In this document: piece after piece, positions 35,567 through 44,310 of the stretch | Position numbering within the stretch: position 1 is the first letter of the stretch | How the letters are laid out: every line of letters starts with the position of its first letter | Source: Saprospiraceae bacterium | Lineage (GTDB): Bacteria > Bacteroidota > Bacteroidia > Chitinophagales > Saprospiraceae | Direction: 5' to 3' | Assembly: GCA_020627705.1 (NCBI GenBank) | Contig: JAHDGJ010000009.1 | Span: 91,626 to 155,625 of the forward strand | DNA: 64,000 nt | Notes under the pieces: generated by a model | Databases searched by the model: none | Seen by the model: only the letters and a program-made list of their open reading frames with translations | What the model was told of the DNA's origin: nothing | Program-made: the position numbers and the translations under genes

Positions 35567-35602
35567 TTATTCATCTACTTTCAAGTAAACTTGACGTAGC
35601 AT

Positions 35603-35638
35603 AAATAAAAAAGCCAAGTACTATCGCACTTGGCTTTC
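35603..35638 (-). terminator. Intrinsic terminator after tRNA-Arg
   Basis: On the minus strand AAAGCCAAGT and ACTTGGCTTT form a 10-bp stem with a short loop, followed by TTTTTATTTA. It lies 10 nt past the 3' end of the tRNA. Confidence 0.82.
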
Positions 35639-35648
35639 TATTCTCTAG

Positions 35649-35722
35649 TGACCACAGAAGGAGTCGAACCCTCAACCTCCTGAGCCGTAATCAGGTACTC
35701 TATCCAATTGAGCTATGTGGCC
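35649..35722 (-). tRNA. tRNA-Arg (ACG)
   Basis: This 74-nt cloverleaf has acceptor GGCCACA pairing with TGTGGTC, D stem GCTC/GAGT, anticodon stem CCTGA/TCAGG with loop TTACGGC (anticodon ACG), and a T arm with GGTTCGACTCC. The 3' CCA is not encoded. An intrinsic terminator follows and a long non-coding stretch precedes it. Confidence 0.94.
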
Positions 35723-35849
35723 TAAAGAGCGCAAATATATAATAATGCCCACTTCAATTTCTATGATTATATCATTTTAATACTTTGTTTGCCTTCCTGT
35801 TAAAATGTCTCCGCACCAACATTGTTAAAAAGAAAATGTAAAATGAAAG

Positions 35850-35857
35850 TAACTTTG
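35850..35857 (+). promoter_or_regulatory. Possible -7 box for the DUF2911 gene
   Basis: TAACTTTG fits TAnnTTTG. A TTG at 35822 lies 25 nt upstream of it, somewhat longer than usual for -33/-7 spacing. The start codon is 67 nt downstream. Confidence 0.4.
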
Positions 35858-35924
35858 CAAAACCTTTTGGTTATATACAGATGTTACTAATTATTTCAGA
35901 TATAAAATCATTTAAAATCAACAC

Positions 35925-36785
35925 ATGAAACGACAATTATTAGGACTATGCTTAATTGCAGCGACATTTCTTTTCAGCGTAGAAGTTGGCGCTCAAATAA
36001 AAACCCCTTCAGCTTCTCCTAAAGCAACAGTAATGCAGCAAGTAGGATTGATCGATATTACTGTAGAATATTCAAGACCTGGCGTTAAAGGGCGAACTAT
36101 TTTTGCTAATGATGGATTAGTTCCATATAACAAATTATGGAGGACCGGAGCGAATGCGGTGACAAAATTTACATGTTCAGGAAAGGTTATGATTGGTGGT
36201 CAAGAATTAAAAAAAGGAAGTTATGCTATGCTTTCTAAGCCATCAAATGCAATGTGGGAAGTTTACTTTTACCCTTATGAGAGCAGTAGATGGTCATCAT
36301 ATAAGGAAAAAAGTCCTGTAGCCACTGTACAAGTTAGACCATCCAACAATAACAGACCTGTAGAAACAATGATGTTTTACTTTGCAGAAGTGAAAGATGG
36401 ATCTGCTCGTTTGGTTATGGATTGGGATAAAGTAAATCTAGCATTAGACATTACTGTGAATACAGATGAGGAAGTGATGAGTAATATTGAAAGAGTACTA
36501 AATGGTCCAAGTAAAGGTGATTATTACAATGCTGCTAATTATTTCTTCAACAATGGCAAAGATATGAAGACTGCTTACGAATATGTCAAGAAAGCTACTG
36601 ACGGCGACGATCAAAAATTCTGGCAAATGAGAAGAAGATCTCAAATAGAGGCGGCTTTAGGAATGCATAAAGAAGCAATCGCAACAGCCAAAGTGGCTAT
36701 GAATTTAGCTGAAAAAGCTGGAAACATGGAGTACGTAAAGTTCAACAAAGACGCCATTGCAAAATGGTCCAAGATGAGAATGTAA
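35925..36785 (+). CDS. DUF2911 domain protein
   Basis: This 286-residue secreted protein has a signal peptide (1-24, GAQ). A DUF2911 domain spans about 25-180, recognised by SPKATVMQQVGLIDITVEYSRPG, LVPYNKLWRTGANAVT and KKGSYAML. About 100 C-terminal residues of helix pairs that look TPR-like follow (YYNAANYFFNNGKD, KEAIATAKVAMNLAEK). DUF2911 is common in Bacteroidota periplasmic proteins of unknown function. It is monocistronic, with its terminator reaching into the end of the next gene on the opposite strand. Confidence 0.88.
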   Translation: MKRQLLGLCLIAATFLFSVEVGAQIKTPSASPKATVMQQVGLIDITVEYSRPGVKGRTIFANDGLVPYNKLWRTGANAVTKFTCSGKVMIGGQELKKGSYAMLSKPSNAMWEVYFYPYESSRWSSYKEKSPVATVQVRPSNNNRPVETMMFYFAEVKDGSARLVMDWDKVNLALDITVNTDEEVMSNIERVLNGPSKGDYYNAANYFFNNGKDMKTAYEYVKKATDGDDQKFWQMRRRSQIEAALGMHKEAIATAKVAMNLAEKAGNMEYVKFNKDAIAKWSKMRM

Positions 36786-36800
36786 ACTCTTTGTTTTGAT

Positions 36801-38501
36801 CTAAGAATTACTTAGGGAATTGACTTTGTCAGTTCCCTTTTTTTTGCCTAAAGAAATTATATGAGCGAATATTATTACGCCTAAAGCCCCAATTAAGTTG
36901 AGCCATAAATAACCCAAACGGTCATCATAATAAATGGCTACCACTAGGCATTCTGTAATAACAGCAGCCCAGAATACAGCGTTTCCTCCAATTTTTTTAA
37001 AGTAGAATGCAACCAAAAATATTCCTAGTATCGTTCCGTAGAATATACTACCAACGATATTTACAAACTGTATTAAGTTTTCAAATAGGGTGCCGATTGA
37101 AGCAAAAAGAATAGCTACTATCCCCCAAAATAAGGTTAATAGTTTCCCTGCAAGTACATAATGTGCATCCGATGCATTAGGGGCAAAAAGCCTTTGGTAA
37201 ATGTCAACGGTAGTTGTTGAGCCTAAAGCATTTAACTCTGAGGCTGTTGAAGACATTGCAGCGAAAAAGATCATGGCAAACAATAATCCGACGAGGCCTT
37301 TTGGGAGATGATTAAGTATAAACGATATAAAAATATAGTCCTTGTCGTTGCGCTCAATGTTTTGATCGGTCCATTCAACCAAAACTTTGAAATTGTCTCG
37401 AATTGCCAATTCGTGATCTAAATTTTCCTTCCAAGCCTCTTTCCATTGATCGCTAGGGGGCGCATGTTTTGGTAATTCGCTTTGTAAGGTTTTTTTCTTT
37501 AATAATACTTCGTTAAATTCTTCTAATTGGTTGCTGGCCAAATATTTATATTTTCCTTCTTCAACTTTTTCTACAATGTTTTCATTGAAAAATATAGGGC
37601 TTTTGTTGCTCTGATAAAACACAAAAACAAGTACACCTAAAAAGAGAATGAAAAATTGTAATGGTAGTTTTAATCCAGCATTCATTAACAAGCCTTTTCT
37701 AGACTCCTGTATGGATTTTCCTGAGATATACCTTTGGACCTGACTTTGATCGGTTCCGAAATATGATAAAAACAAGAATGGCGCGGCGATTAAACACGTG
37801 TATATGTTATATCGATCCTTTATGTCAAATTCGGTATCAATGATTTCCAATTTATCGCTGGCTCCAGCAACTTGCATAATTTGATTCCAACTAAATTGTT
37901 CGCCTAAAAGAGAGGTGAGGATATAAAAGATTATAAACAAGCCAATAAGGATTATAATCATCTGGAGCATATGGGTGACATGCACGGCTTTAGTGCCACC
38001 AATGACTGTATAAAGAATAGCAATACATCCTATGAAAATAGTAGTCATATTCAGGTTCCACGCCATAATCGAACTGAGTATTATGGCTGGGGCATAAATT
38101 GTAATGCCTGTAGCCAAACCCCTTTGAATAAGGAATAAGAAGGAGGTCAGCGCTCTTGTTTTATAGTCAAACCGATTCTCTAGAAATTGATAAGCTGTAT
38201 AGACTTTCAGCTTATAATACATTGGAATAAAGGTGATGCAAATGATTATTAGAGCGATGGGTAGGGTGAAATAAAACTGAATAAATTCCATTCCGCCGTA
38301 ATAAGCTTGACCTGGTGTAGATAAAAATGTAATAGCACTTGCTTGAGTGGCCATTACGGAGAGTCCAACTACCCACCATTTTGCTTGATTTCCTCCAAGA
38401 AGGTAGTCCTGCATATTTTTATGGCCCGAAGTTTTCCAAATACCATACCCAATCACAGCAATCATGGTTATTGCCATTACAATCCAATCCAGTGTACTCA
38501 A
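36801..38501 (-). CDS. Sodium:solute symporter (SSS family)
   Basis: This 566-residue integral membrane protein of the LeuT-like SSS family has at least 12 hydrophobic helices, with the family segments VMATQASAITFLSTPGQAYYGG and GLLFAMIFFAAMSSTASELNALGSTTTVDIYQ. A hydrophilic loop of about 80 residues lies around positions 300-385. The substrate cannot be predicted. The start is TTG at 38501, overlapping the stop codon of a 34-residue membrane peptide (TTGA), which suggests translational coupling. The last codons lie inside the terminator of the convergent DUF2911 gene. Confidence 0.9.
   Translation of the reverse strand: MSTLDWIVMAITMIAVIGYGIWKTSGHKNMQDYLLGGNQAKWWVVGLSVMATQASAITFLSTPGQAYYGGMEFIQFYFTLPIALIIICITFIPMYYKLKVYTAYQFLENRFDYKTRALTSFLFLIQRGLATGITIYAPAIILSSIMAWNLNMTTIFIGCIAILYTVIGGTKAVHVTHMLQMIIILIGLFIIFYILTSLLGEQFSWNQIMQVAGASDKLEIIDTEFDIKDRYNIYTCLIAAPFLFLSYFGTDQSQVQRYISGKSIQESRKGLLMNAGLKLPLQFFILFLGVLVFVFYQSNKSPIFFNENIVEKVEEGKYKYLASNQLEEFNEVLLKKKTLQSELPKHAPPSDQWKEAWKENLDHELAIRDNFKVLVEWTDQNIERNDKDYIFISFILNHLPKGLVGLLFAMIFFAAMSSTASELNALGSTTTVDIYQRLFAPNASDAHYVLAGKLLTLFWGIVAILFASIGTLFENLIQFVNIVGSIFYGTILGIFLVAFYFKKIGGNAVFWAAVITECLVVAIYYDDRLGYLWLNLIGALGVIIFAHIISLGKKKGTDKVNSLSNS
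36815..36846 (+). terminator. Intrinsic terminator embedded in the symporter 3' end
   Basis: GGGAATTGAC-TTT-GTCAGTTCCC with one G-U pair, followed by eight T, serves the DUF2911 gene. The stem lies inside the last codons of the convergent symporter gene. Confidence 0.82.
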
Positions 38502-38602
38502 ATCAAATAGGATTTAGTAAGTAAATAAAAGATTGAAATGTACAAGACGTTTAGAACAATTAAGCCCCAATAAATCAAGCTTTCGTTTTTTTCTTTGGAC
38601 AT
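38498..38602 (-). CDS. 34-residue membrane peptide ahead of the symporter
   Basis: Read directly from the minus strand, this frame starts MSKEKNESLIYWGLIVLNVL and ends FYLLTKSYLI. It has one transmembrane helix after a charged head. Its stop codon overlaps the symporter TTG start by three bases. In-frame sequence upstream of the ATG also reads as hydrophobic (VAYVILARYKLG) back to a stop codon, so a longer form from a non-standard start is possible. It may be a small accessory subunit of the transporter or just a coupling leader. Confidence 0.5.
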   Translation of the reverse strand: MSKEKNESLIYWGLIVLNVLYISIFYLLTKSYLI

Positions 38603-38799
38603 ACCCAATTTGTATCTCGCTAAGATAACATATGCAACTAGAATCTATATGAAATTTTGAGCTCGCTTAATCGTGTAATTCGCTAAAGAATTTTATATTC
38701 GTTAGCTCAATTTAAACCGATGCTTATACTTACTATTTTGCTAGCAGCTTGTGCTATTTCTTTGTTTTTGCGCTTTGCCGCGACCGATTTGAAGTAAGT

Positions 38800-39009
38800 T
38801 TATTTATCTACCTCAGGCATTTTACAATCTTCTTCAGGAAGTTTTCCACACACAGTACATTCTCCCATATTGTTTTTAATCATAGGATTGTTGCTTGCGC
38901 ATGTTCCCCTAAATTCATTTCCCGTTGCGATATAGCGTATGTTGATTAGGATAAATGAAATGCCAAACACAGCAAAAATTATAAGAAACATGGATAAAAA
39001 AGTATTCAT
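38800..39009 (-). CDS. NqrM-like small membrane protein
   Basis: This 69-residue protein has one N-terminal transmembrane helix (5-28) and a cysteine-bearing tail: FRGTCASNN, GECTVCGK, EDCKMP. A single helix followed by four conserved cysteines resembles NqrM (DUF539), the iron-delivery factor for the Na+-NADH:quinone reductase. No nqr genes are in the window, so the role is only suggested by architecture. Confidence 0.6.
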   Translation of the reverse strand: MNTFLSMFLIIFAVFGISFILINIRYIATGNEFRGTCASNNPMIKNNMGECTVCGKLPEEDCKMPEVDK

Positions 39010-39047
39010 AGATGTGCCTTGTAGTATCTCAACAAAATTAATACAAT

Positions 39048-39055
39048 TAAGTTTG
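39048..39055 (+). promoter_or_regulatory. Possible -7 box for mazG
   Basis: TAAGTTTG matches TAnnTTTG and lies 20 nt before the TTG start of mazG. A TTG 26 nt upstream could be a loosely spaced -33 element. Confidence 0.3.
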
Positions 39056-39074
39056 TGTTCTAAAACATAACTCC

Positions 39075-39839
39075 TTGGATTCTAGACTTCTTGCATTTAA
39101 ACGGTTGTTGGACATCATGGATGATCTTCGCGAAAAATGTCCATGGGATAAAAAACAGACTTTCGAGACGCTAAGAAATTTGACTATTGAAGAAACTTAT
39201 GAATTGGCTGATGCGATTCTTGAGCGAGATAATGAGGGCATTGAAGAAGAATTAGGAGACTTGATGTTGCATATGGTTTTCTATGCGAAAATTGGTTCAG
39301 AGAACAATGCCTTTTCTATAGATACTGTTTTAAATAAGGTGTGTGAGAAACTCATTCGACGCCATCCTCACATTTATGGGGACATTGAAGTAAATGGAGA
39401 AGAAGATGTCATGCGCAATTGGGAGCAAATTAAACTAAAGGAAAAAGGTGCTAAAAAGAAGTCGGTGCTATCAGGAGTACCAAGTTCATTGCCTGCAATG
39501 GTTAAAGCTTACCGAATGCAAGACAAAACAAAACAGGTAGGTTTTGAGTGGGAAAACGCAAATCAAGTATGGCAGAAGGTAGAAGAAGAAATAAATGAAT
39601 TAAAAGAAGTTATAGACGGAGAGGACCAGGCTAAAAAGGAAGATGAATTCGGAGATGTTCTTTTTTCTTTGATTAATTATGCGCGATTTACCGGTATTGA
39701 TCCAGAGTTGGCATTAGAAAAAGTAAACAAGAAGTTTAAGTACCGTTTCGAATATATTGAAGAGCATGCACCGAAGCCACTGGAAAAAATGACTTTAGAA
39801 GAAATGGATGCACTATGGAATGAAGCCAAAAAGAAATAG
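39075..39839 (+). CDS. mazG: Nucleoside triphosphate pyrophosphohydrolase MazG
   Basis: This 254-residue protein has two all-alpha MazG domains. The first has the signature LREKCPWDKKQTFETLRNLT and EEELGDLMLHMVFYA, with the metal-binding E-E-x-D pattern. The second has KKEDEFGDVLFSLINYAR. It hydrolyses non-canonical NTPs to NMPs. A TTG start at 39075 is required to keep the conserved LLAFKRLLDIMDDL head. rpsO follows after 89 nt. Confidence 0.92.
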   Translation: MDSRLLAFKRLLDIMDDLREKCPWDKKQTFETLRNLTIEETYELADAILERDNEGIEEELGDLMLHMVFYAKIGSENNAFSIDTVLNKVCEKLIRRHPHIYGDIEVNGEEDVMRNWEQIKLKEKGAKKKSVLSGVPSSLPAMVKAYRMQDKTKQVGFEWENANQVWQKVEEEINELKEVIDGEDQAKKEDEFGDVLFSLINYARFTGIDPELALEKVNKKFKYRFEYIEEHAPKPLEKMTLEEMDALWNEAKKK

Positions 39840-39871
39840 TCTTAGATATTTATTTATTCTTTATAATGCCT

Positions 39872-39879
39872 TACCTTTG
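39872..39879 (+). promoter_or_regulatory. Possible -7 box for rpsO
   Basis: TACCTTTG matches TAnnTTTG. It lies 49 nt before the rpsO start. No clear -33 TTG was found. Confidence 0.4.
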
Positions 39880-39928
39880 CACTCGCTAAAACTGTATTCA
39901 CGAATCCTTTTTGGTAAAAAATTAAAAA

Positions 39929-40204
39929 ATGGCAGTTTATTTAACAAAAGAAAAAAAAGCAGAAATCTTCAAAGAATTTGGAGGTAGTGCAACAAATTCA
40001 GGATCTGTTGAGGGTCAAATCGCTTTGTTTACATTCAGAATTAAAGAATTATCAGAGCACTTGAAAGTCAACAAAAAAGACCATGCTTGCAGAAGATCAT
40101 TATTATCGCTTGTAGGAAAGAGAAAAAGATTCCTCAAGTATCTTGCTGCAAAAGATATTGCTAAGTATAGAGCTCTTATTGAAAAGCTCAACATAAGAAA
40201 ATAG
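39929..40204 (+). CDS. rpsO: 30S ribosomal protein S15
   Basis: This 91-residue protein carries S15 blocks: SGSVEGQIALFTFRIKELSEHLK, KKDHACRRSLLSLVGKRKRFLKYL and the terminal YRALIEKLNIRK. It binds the central domain of 16S rRNA early in 30S assembly. An intrinsic terminator separates it from pnp, which lies 160 nt downstream. Confidence 0.96.
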   Translation: MAVYLTKEKKAEIFKEFGGSATNSGSVEGQIALFTFRIKELSEHLKVNKKDHACRRSLLSLVGKRKRFLKYLAAKDIAKYRALIEKLNIRK

Positions 40205-40214
40205 AAAATTTCGA

Positions 40215-40239
40215 GTGCCTCAAAGTGAGGCACTTTTTT
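40215..40239 (+). terminator. Intrinsic terminator after rpsO
   Basis: GTGCCTCA-AAG-TGAGGCAC is a perfect 8-bp stem followed by TTTTTT. Confidence 0.9.
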
Positions 40240-40364
40240 ATTTATTGGGTTTCTTACATAGAATAGAAGGATAAAATTTAAAATCGATTTATTTCCGCTT
40301 ACATTTTCTCTCCAATTTTTTCCGCTTAAAAAGAGAAACCCACAAACAACAAGTCTAAAAAATT

Positions 40365-42494
40365 ATGGGTAATCAAATACCATTAACCACGGCATTCAAC
40401 TTGCCTGATGGAACAGAAGTAACCATCGAAACAGGAAAATTAGCCACTCAAGCACATGGTTCTTGTGTTGTTAAAGTGGGTAAAATGATGCTCTTTGCAT
40501 CCGTTGTATCTGCAAAAGAAGCGAGAGAGGGACAACCTTTCTTTCCTTTGTCTGTAGATTATCAAGAAAAATTTGCCGCTGCAGGTCGAGTACCGGGCAA
40601 TTTCTTTAAAAGAGAAACCAGATTATCAGATTACGAAATTTTAATTTCTAGATTAGTCGATAGAGCTATACGTCCCTTATTTCCAGATGGTTATATGAAC
40701 GATACTCAAGTAATCATTAATCTGATTTCTGCACAAGAAGATTTAACTCCTGATGCCTATGTGGCATTGGCAGCTTCAACAGCTCTTGCTATTTCAGACA
40801 TTCCTTGGAATGGCCCGATTTCAGAGGTTCGTGTTATAAAGCATGACGGAAAGTATATCGTAAATCCGTTGAAAGAACTTATTGCTGGAGCTGAGTTAGA
40901 TATCATCGTTGCGGCAACTATGGAAAACGTTATGATGGTTGAGGGTGAAGGGAAAGAGGTTGATGAAGCTGATTTAATTGAAGCGATCAAAGTAGGACAT
41001 GAAGCCATTAAGGTTCAATGTCAGGCGCAGTTAGATTTAGCTCAGAAAGTTGGAGAAAAAGCTACGGTTAAAAGAGAGCATGTAGTAGCAGAAGAGATTC
41101 CTGAATTGAAGGAATTGGTAAAAAAAGAAACCAGAGATGCGATCTACGAAGTAGCTAAAGGTGCGTTAGATAAACATACCAGAAAGTCTAAGTTTTCTGA
41201 AATAAAGGATGCTTTTGTAGCCAAATTAGAAGAGGAAAAAGAAGAAGAATGGCTGGAAGAGAATTTAGGTACTATAAAAGAGTACTTTGAAAAGCTAAAG
41301 AAAGAAACCATTCGGACTATGGTCTTAGAAGAGTCTATCAGATTGGATGGAAGAAAATTGGATCAAGTAAGGCCAATTTGGACAGAAGTAGATTATTTAC
41401 CATCAACACACGGTTCGGCCATATTCAATAGGGGCGAAACGCAAGCCTTAGCTTCTCTTACTTTAGGTACAAAGATGGATCAGCAAATGATTGATACGGC
41501 TTTGGATCATTACTATGAGAAGTTTATTCTTCATTACAACTTTCCTGCGCTTTCTGTGGGAGAAATAAAGCCAATGAGAGGGCCTGGTAGAAGAGAGGTC
41601 GGACATGCCAACCTTGCTTCAAGATCATTAAAGCAGGTTTTACCAGAAGAAAATGCTTACACAATACGTATTGTTTCAGACATTTTGGAATCTAATGGTT
41701 CTTCTTCCATGGCTACTGTTTGTGCCGGATCATTGGCATTGATGGATGCAGGGGTAAAAATCAAATCAGCTGTCTCGGGTATCGCTATGGGAATGATCTC
41801 AGACGGAGACAACCATGCAATATTGACGGATATTTTGGGAGATGAAGATGCTTTGGGGGATATGGATTTTAAAGTTACTGGAACTCGTAAAGGGATCTGT
41901 GCTTGTCAAATGGACATCAAAATAGATGGTCTTCCTTACGAAACCTTAGAAAGAGCCTTAGCCCAAGCTAAAGATGCGAGATTGCATATACTTGATGAAA
42001 TGGATAAGTCCATGTCGACACCAAGAGTGGATTTAAAATCACATGCACCTAGATTGGAGCAAATGATTATTGATAAAAGCTTTATTGGTGCGGTAATCGG
42101 ACCAGGAGGAAAGATCATTCAAGAGATTCAAGAAGTGACTGGAGCAACTATTACTATTGAAGAAATAGAAGGAAAAGGTCATGTGATGATTTCTAGTGCA
42201 AACGGAGATTCACTCAAAGCAGCGATGGATAAAATTCGAGACATTGTTTTCGAACCAGCAGTAGGGGATGTTTACGAAGCGAAAGTTGCCTCAATAATGC
42301 CTTATGGTGTTTTTGTAGATTTCAAAGGAAAAAGTGGACTGTTACACATTTCAGAAATTTCTCATTCCCGCATTGAAAAGGCAGAAGATGTCTTTAGCGT
42401 GGGAGATGATGTTAAAGTAAAAATAATTGGGATCGACTCTAGATCCGGTAAAATGAAGTTGTCGAGAAAGGTGTTGATACCGAAAAACGACTAA
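40365..42494 (+). CDS. pnp: Polyribonucleotide nucleotidyltransferase
   Basis: This 709-residue enzyme contains two RNase PH domains (about 10-230 and 310-550), a helical linker, a KH domain (IGAVIGPGGKIIQEIQEVTG) and an S1 RNA-binding domain (VGDVYEAKVASIMPYGVFVDF). It degrades mRNA 3' to 5' by phosphorolysis as a trimer. rpsO and a short sigma factor flank it, the usual Bacteroidota order. The length is normal. Confidence 0.97.
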   Translation: MGNQIPLTTAFNLPDGTEVTIETGKLATQAHGSCVVKVGKMMLFASVVSAKEAREGQPFFPLSVDYQEKFAAAGRVPGNFFKRETRLSDYEILISRLVDRAIRPLFPDGYMNDTQVIINLISAQEDLTPDAYVALAASTALAISDIPWNGPISEVRVIKHDGKYIVNPLKELIAGAELDIIVAATMENVMMVEGEGKEVDEADLIEAIKVGHEAIKVQCQAQLDLAQKVGEKATVKREHVVAEEIPELKELVKKETRDAIYEVAKGALDKHTRKSKFSEIKDAFVAKLEEEKEEEWLEENLGTIKEYFEKLKKETIRTMVLEESIRLDGRKLDQVRPIWTEVDYLPSTHGSAIFNRGETQALASLTLGTKMDQQMIDTALDHYYEKFILHYNFPALSVGEIKPMRGPGRREVGHANLASRSLKQVLPEENAYTIRIVSDILESNGSSSMATVCAGSLALMDAGVKIKSAVSGIAMGMISDGDNHAILTDILGDEDALGDMDFKVTGTRKGICACQMDIKIDGLPYETLERALAQAKDARLHILDEMDKSMSTPRVDLKSHAPRLEQMIIDKSFIGAVIGPGGKIIQEIQEVTGATITIEEIEGKGHVMISSANGDSLKAAMDKIRDIVFEPAVGDVYEAKVASIMPYGVFVDFKGKSGLLHISEISHSRIEKAEDVFSVGDDVKVKIIGIDSRSGKMKLSRKVLIPKND

Positions 42495-42522
42495 AAAACA
42501 CATTATTTATCGATATTATACG

Positions 42523-42562
42523 ACCCAAAAGACTTTTTATTAAGTTTTTTGGGTTTTTTTTC
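42523..42562 (+). terminator. Intrinsic terminator after pnp
   Basis: ACCCAAAAGACTT and AAGTTTTTTGGGT pair over 13 bp with one G-U pair, followed by TTTTTTTT. Confidence 0.82.
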
Positions 42563-42683
42563 TCTTTTGGAAACCTTTTTGTAGGAAACATTATTAGTAT
42601 TACAAACGTATTTACTTAAACAATTTATTTGTTAAAGTCAAGTTTTAAATAAGGGACAACTCCAAATAAACCACCATGTTAGT

Positions 42684-43547
42684 ATGAGGCAATTAAAAAT
42701 TACAAACAAAATAACTTCTAGAGAGAGTGTCGCTCTTGATAAATATCTAAATGATATTAGCAAGATCGAGATGATCAATGCCGAAGAAGAAGCAGTTCTT
42801 GCCAAAAGAATTAGAGTCGGAGACGAAGAAGCATTGGACAAGATGGTCCGAAGTAACCTTCGTTTTGTAGTCTCCGTTGCAAAGCAATATCAGAATCAAG
42901 GCCTTTCATTGCCAGATTTGATCAACGAAGGAAACGTTGGATTGATGAAAGCAGCAAAAAGATTTGACGAAACCAAAGGATTTAAATTTATCTCCTATGC
43001 CGTATGGTGGATTCGTCAATCGATACTGTACGCAATCGTTGAATATTCTAGAATGGTTAGATTGCCATTGAACAAAGTCACTTCTTATAATAAGATCAAT
43101 GAAGCCATCGTATCTTTTCAACAAGAGTTTGAAAGAGATCCTTCGCATGATGAAATTGGTGAGTTGTTGGATATAAAACCAAAGGAAGTAAGTAGAATGA
43201 TGAGAGGCGGAAACAGACATTTGTCTATGGATGCACCTGTAGGTGGAGAAGAGGGTGATGCTACAATGTTGGATCTTTTCGTAGAGAGTGATCAAATTAA
43301 TCCAGAATCGGACTTAATGGAAGAGTCTAAAGTCTTAGATATTAAAGCAGGACTTGCTGAACTTTCTCCAAGAGAAATAGAAGTGATTAGTGCCTATTAC
43401 GGACTTAATGGTCATAAATCTCTCACACTTGAAGAAATAGGTGAATTGTATGGATTGACTCGAGAAAGAGTAAGACAAATCAAAGAGCGAGCAATTAGGA
43501 GATTGCGAAAGTCCTCAACAAAGGACATGCTAAAATCTTATCTATAA
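42684..43547 (+). CDS. rpoD: Primary-type RNA polymerase sigma-70 factor (RpoD/SigA)
   Basis: This 287-residue sigma factor lacks the long region 1.1, as usual for the housekeeping sigma of Bacteroidota. It has region 1.2/2 (LDKYLNDISKIEMINAEEEAVLAKRI, DLINEGNVGLMKAAKRFD, FISYAVWWIRQSI), region 3, and region 4 with LTLEEIGELYGLTRERVRQIKERAIRRLRK. It recognises the -33/-7 promoters of this phylum. It follows rpsO-pnp and is ended by a terminator whose T-run touches the next gene. Confidence 0.95.
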   Translation: MRQLKITNKITSRESVALDKYLNDISKIEMINAEEEAVLAKRIRVGDEEALDKMVRSNLRFVVSVAKQYQNQGLSLPDLINEGNVGLMKAAKRFDETKGFKFISYAVWWIRQSILYAIVEYSRMVRLPLNKVTSYNKINEAIVSFQQEFERDPSHDEIGELLDIKPKEVSRMMRGGNRHLSMDAPVGGEEGDATMLDLFVESDQINPESDLMEESKVLDIKAGLAELSPREIEVISAYYGLNGHKSLTLEEIGELYGLTRERVRQIKERAIRRLRKSSTKDMLKSYL

Positions 43548-43556
43548 TATAAAAGC

Positions 43557-43582
43557 AACCCCGAATTATTTCGGGGTTTTTT
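43557..43582 (+). terminator. Intrinsic terminator after rpoD
   Basis: AACCCCGA-ATTATT-TCGGGGTT is an 8-bp stem followed by TTTTTTG. It ends 4 nt before the next gene's ATG. Confidence 0.85.
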
Positions 43583-43586
43583 GTTT

Positions 43587-44243
43587 ATGATCGCATTGTT
43601 AAGAGTTTTAATTGTTTTAGGAGGGGTTGCCAGTGGATTACTTTATTTTGTACGAAAGCTAATGGTACAAGCCCAGTGGCGTAAAGGGATAAATCAAGCT
43701 GATTATGACTTGTTGCATCGTCATTTGTTAAATAGTCCTGTCGAACTCGTCGCACTTTCAAAGGAAGAATTGCAATTACTTTCCTTAAACGTTGAAAAGA
43801 AGAAGATTAGATTTAAATCTGGGTATTTCGATTATGGCATGTTTAAATCCATTTACGAAGAAAATCATGTAGAGTTTTGCGTTTTAAACTACGATAAATT
43901 TCAACAATTGATCTTAGCGCGTACAGCGCAATATGATTTTGCATATAAAGTAGGTGCAAGGATAACCGACATCTATGTAAATGGAAATTTAATTGGAAGG
44001 TTAGATCATAGAGGGGCGCTAAAAAATCCAGAAAACCAAAAGCAAATTGCAAAAATTGATGCCAGTCGTCAGGCCAAATTCCAACAGATCCAAAGAGATG
44101 GAAAAGAACTCGCTATGGTTTTCAACCCGATGTTCGAGCATGGATACAATGAAAGGGCAATCCAAAACGTTCAATACGCCGACGACCAAGAAAAATTGAT
44201 ACTTCTTTCTTTGGTTTTCCTTAACGCCATCCAAAGATCTTAA
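43587..44243 (+). CDS. Membrane-anchored protein, unknown function
   Basis: With the ATG at 43587 this is a 218-residue protein with an N-terminal membrane helix (MIALLRVLIVLGGVASGLLYFV). A soluble part of about 190 residues contains DFAYKVGARITDIYVNGNLIGRLDHRGALKN. I do not recognise the family. The hydrophobic beta-turn pattern around the IYVNGNLIG segment suggests a compact alpha/beta domain. Its start lies only 4 nt beyond the sigma-factor terminator, so its transcription must begin upstream of or inside the terminator, or depend on read-through. Confidence 0.72.
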   Translation: MIALLRVLIVLGGVASGLLYFVRKLMVQAQWRKGINQADYDLLHRHLLNSPVELVALSKEELQLLSLNVEKKKIRFKSGYFDYGMFKSIYEENHVEFCVLNYDKFQQLILARTAQYDFAYKVGARITDIYVNGNLIGRLDHRGALKNPENQKQIAKIDASRQAKFQQIQRDGKELAMVFNPMFEHGYNERAIQNVQYADDQEKLILLSLVFLNAIQRS

Positions 44244-44310
44244 GGGAATTATTTTGCTATAAATCATGTATGTATTATGTGTAGTATAAACTGCACATTA
44301 AAAAGAAATT

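Noticed and set aside
38720..38797. A 25-residue plus-strand peptide (MLILTILLAACAISLFLRFA...)
   Set aside because: It is short and hydrophobic with no supporting context, and lies immediately before the convergent NqrM-like gene. It is possible but not supported enough to annotate.
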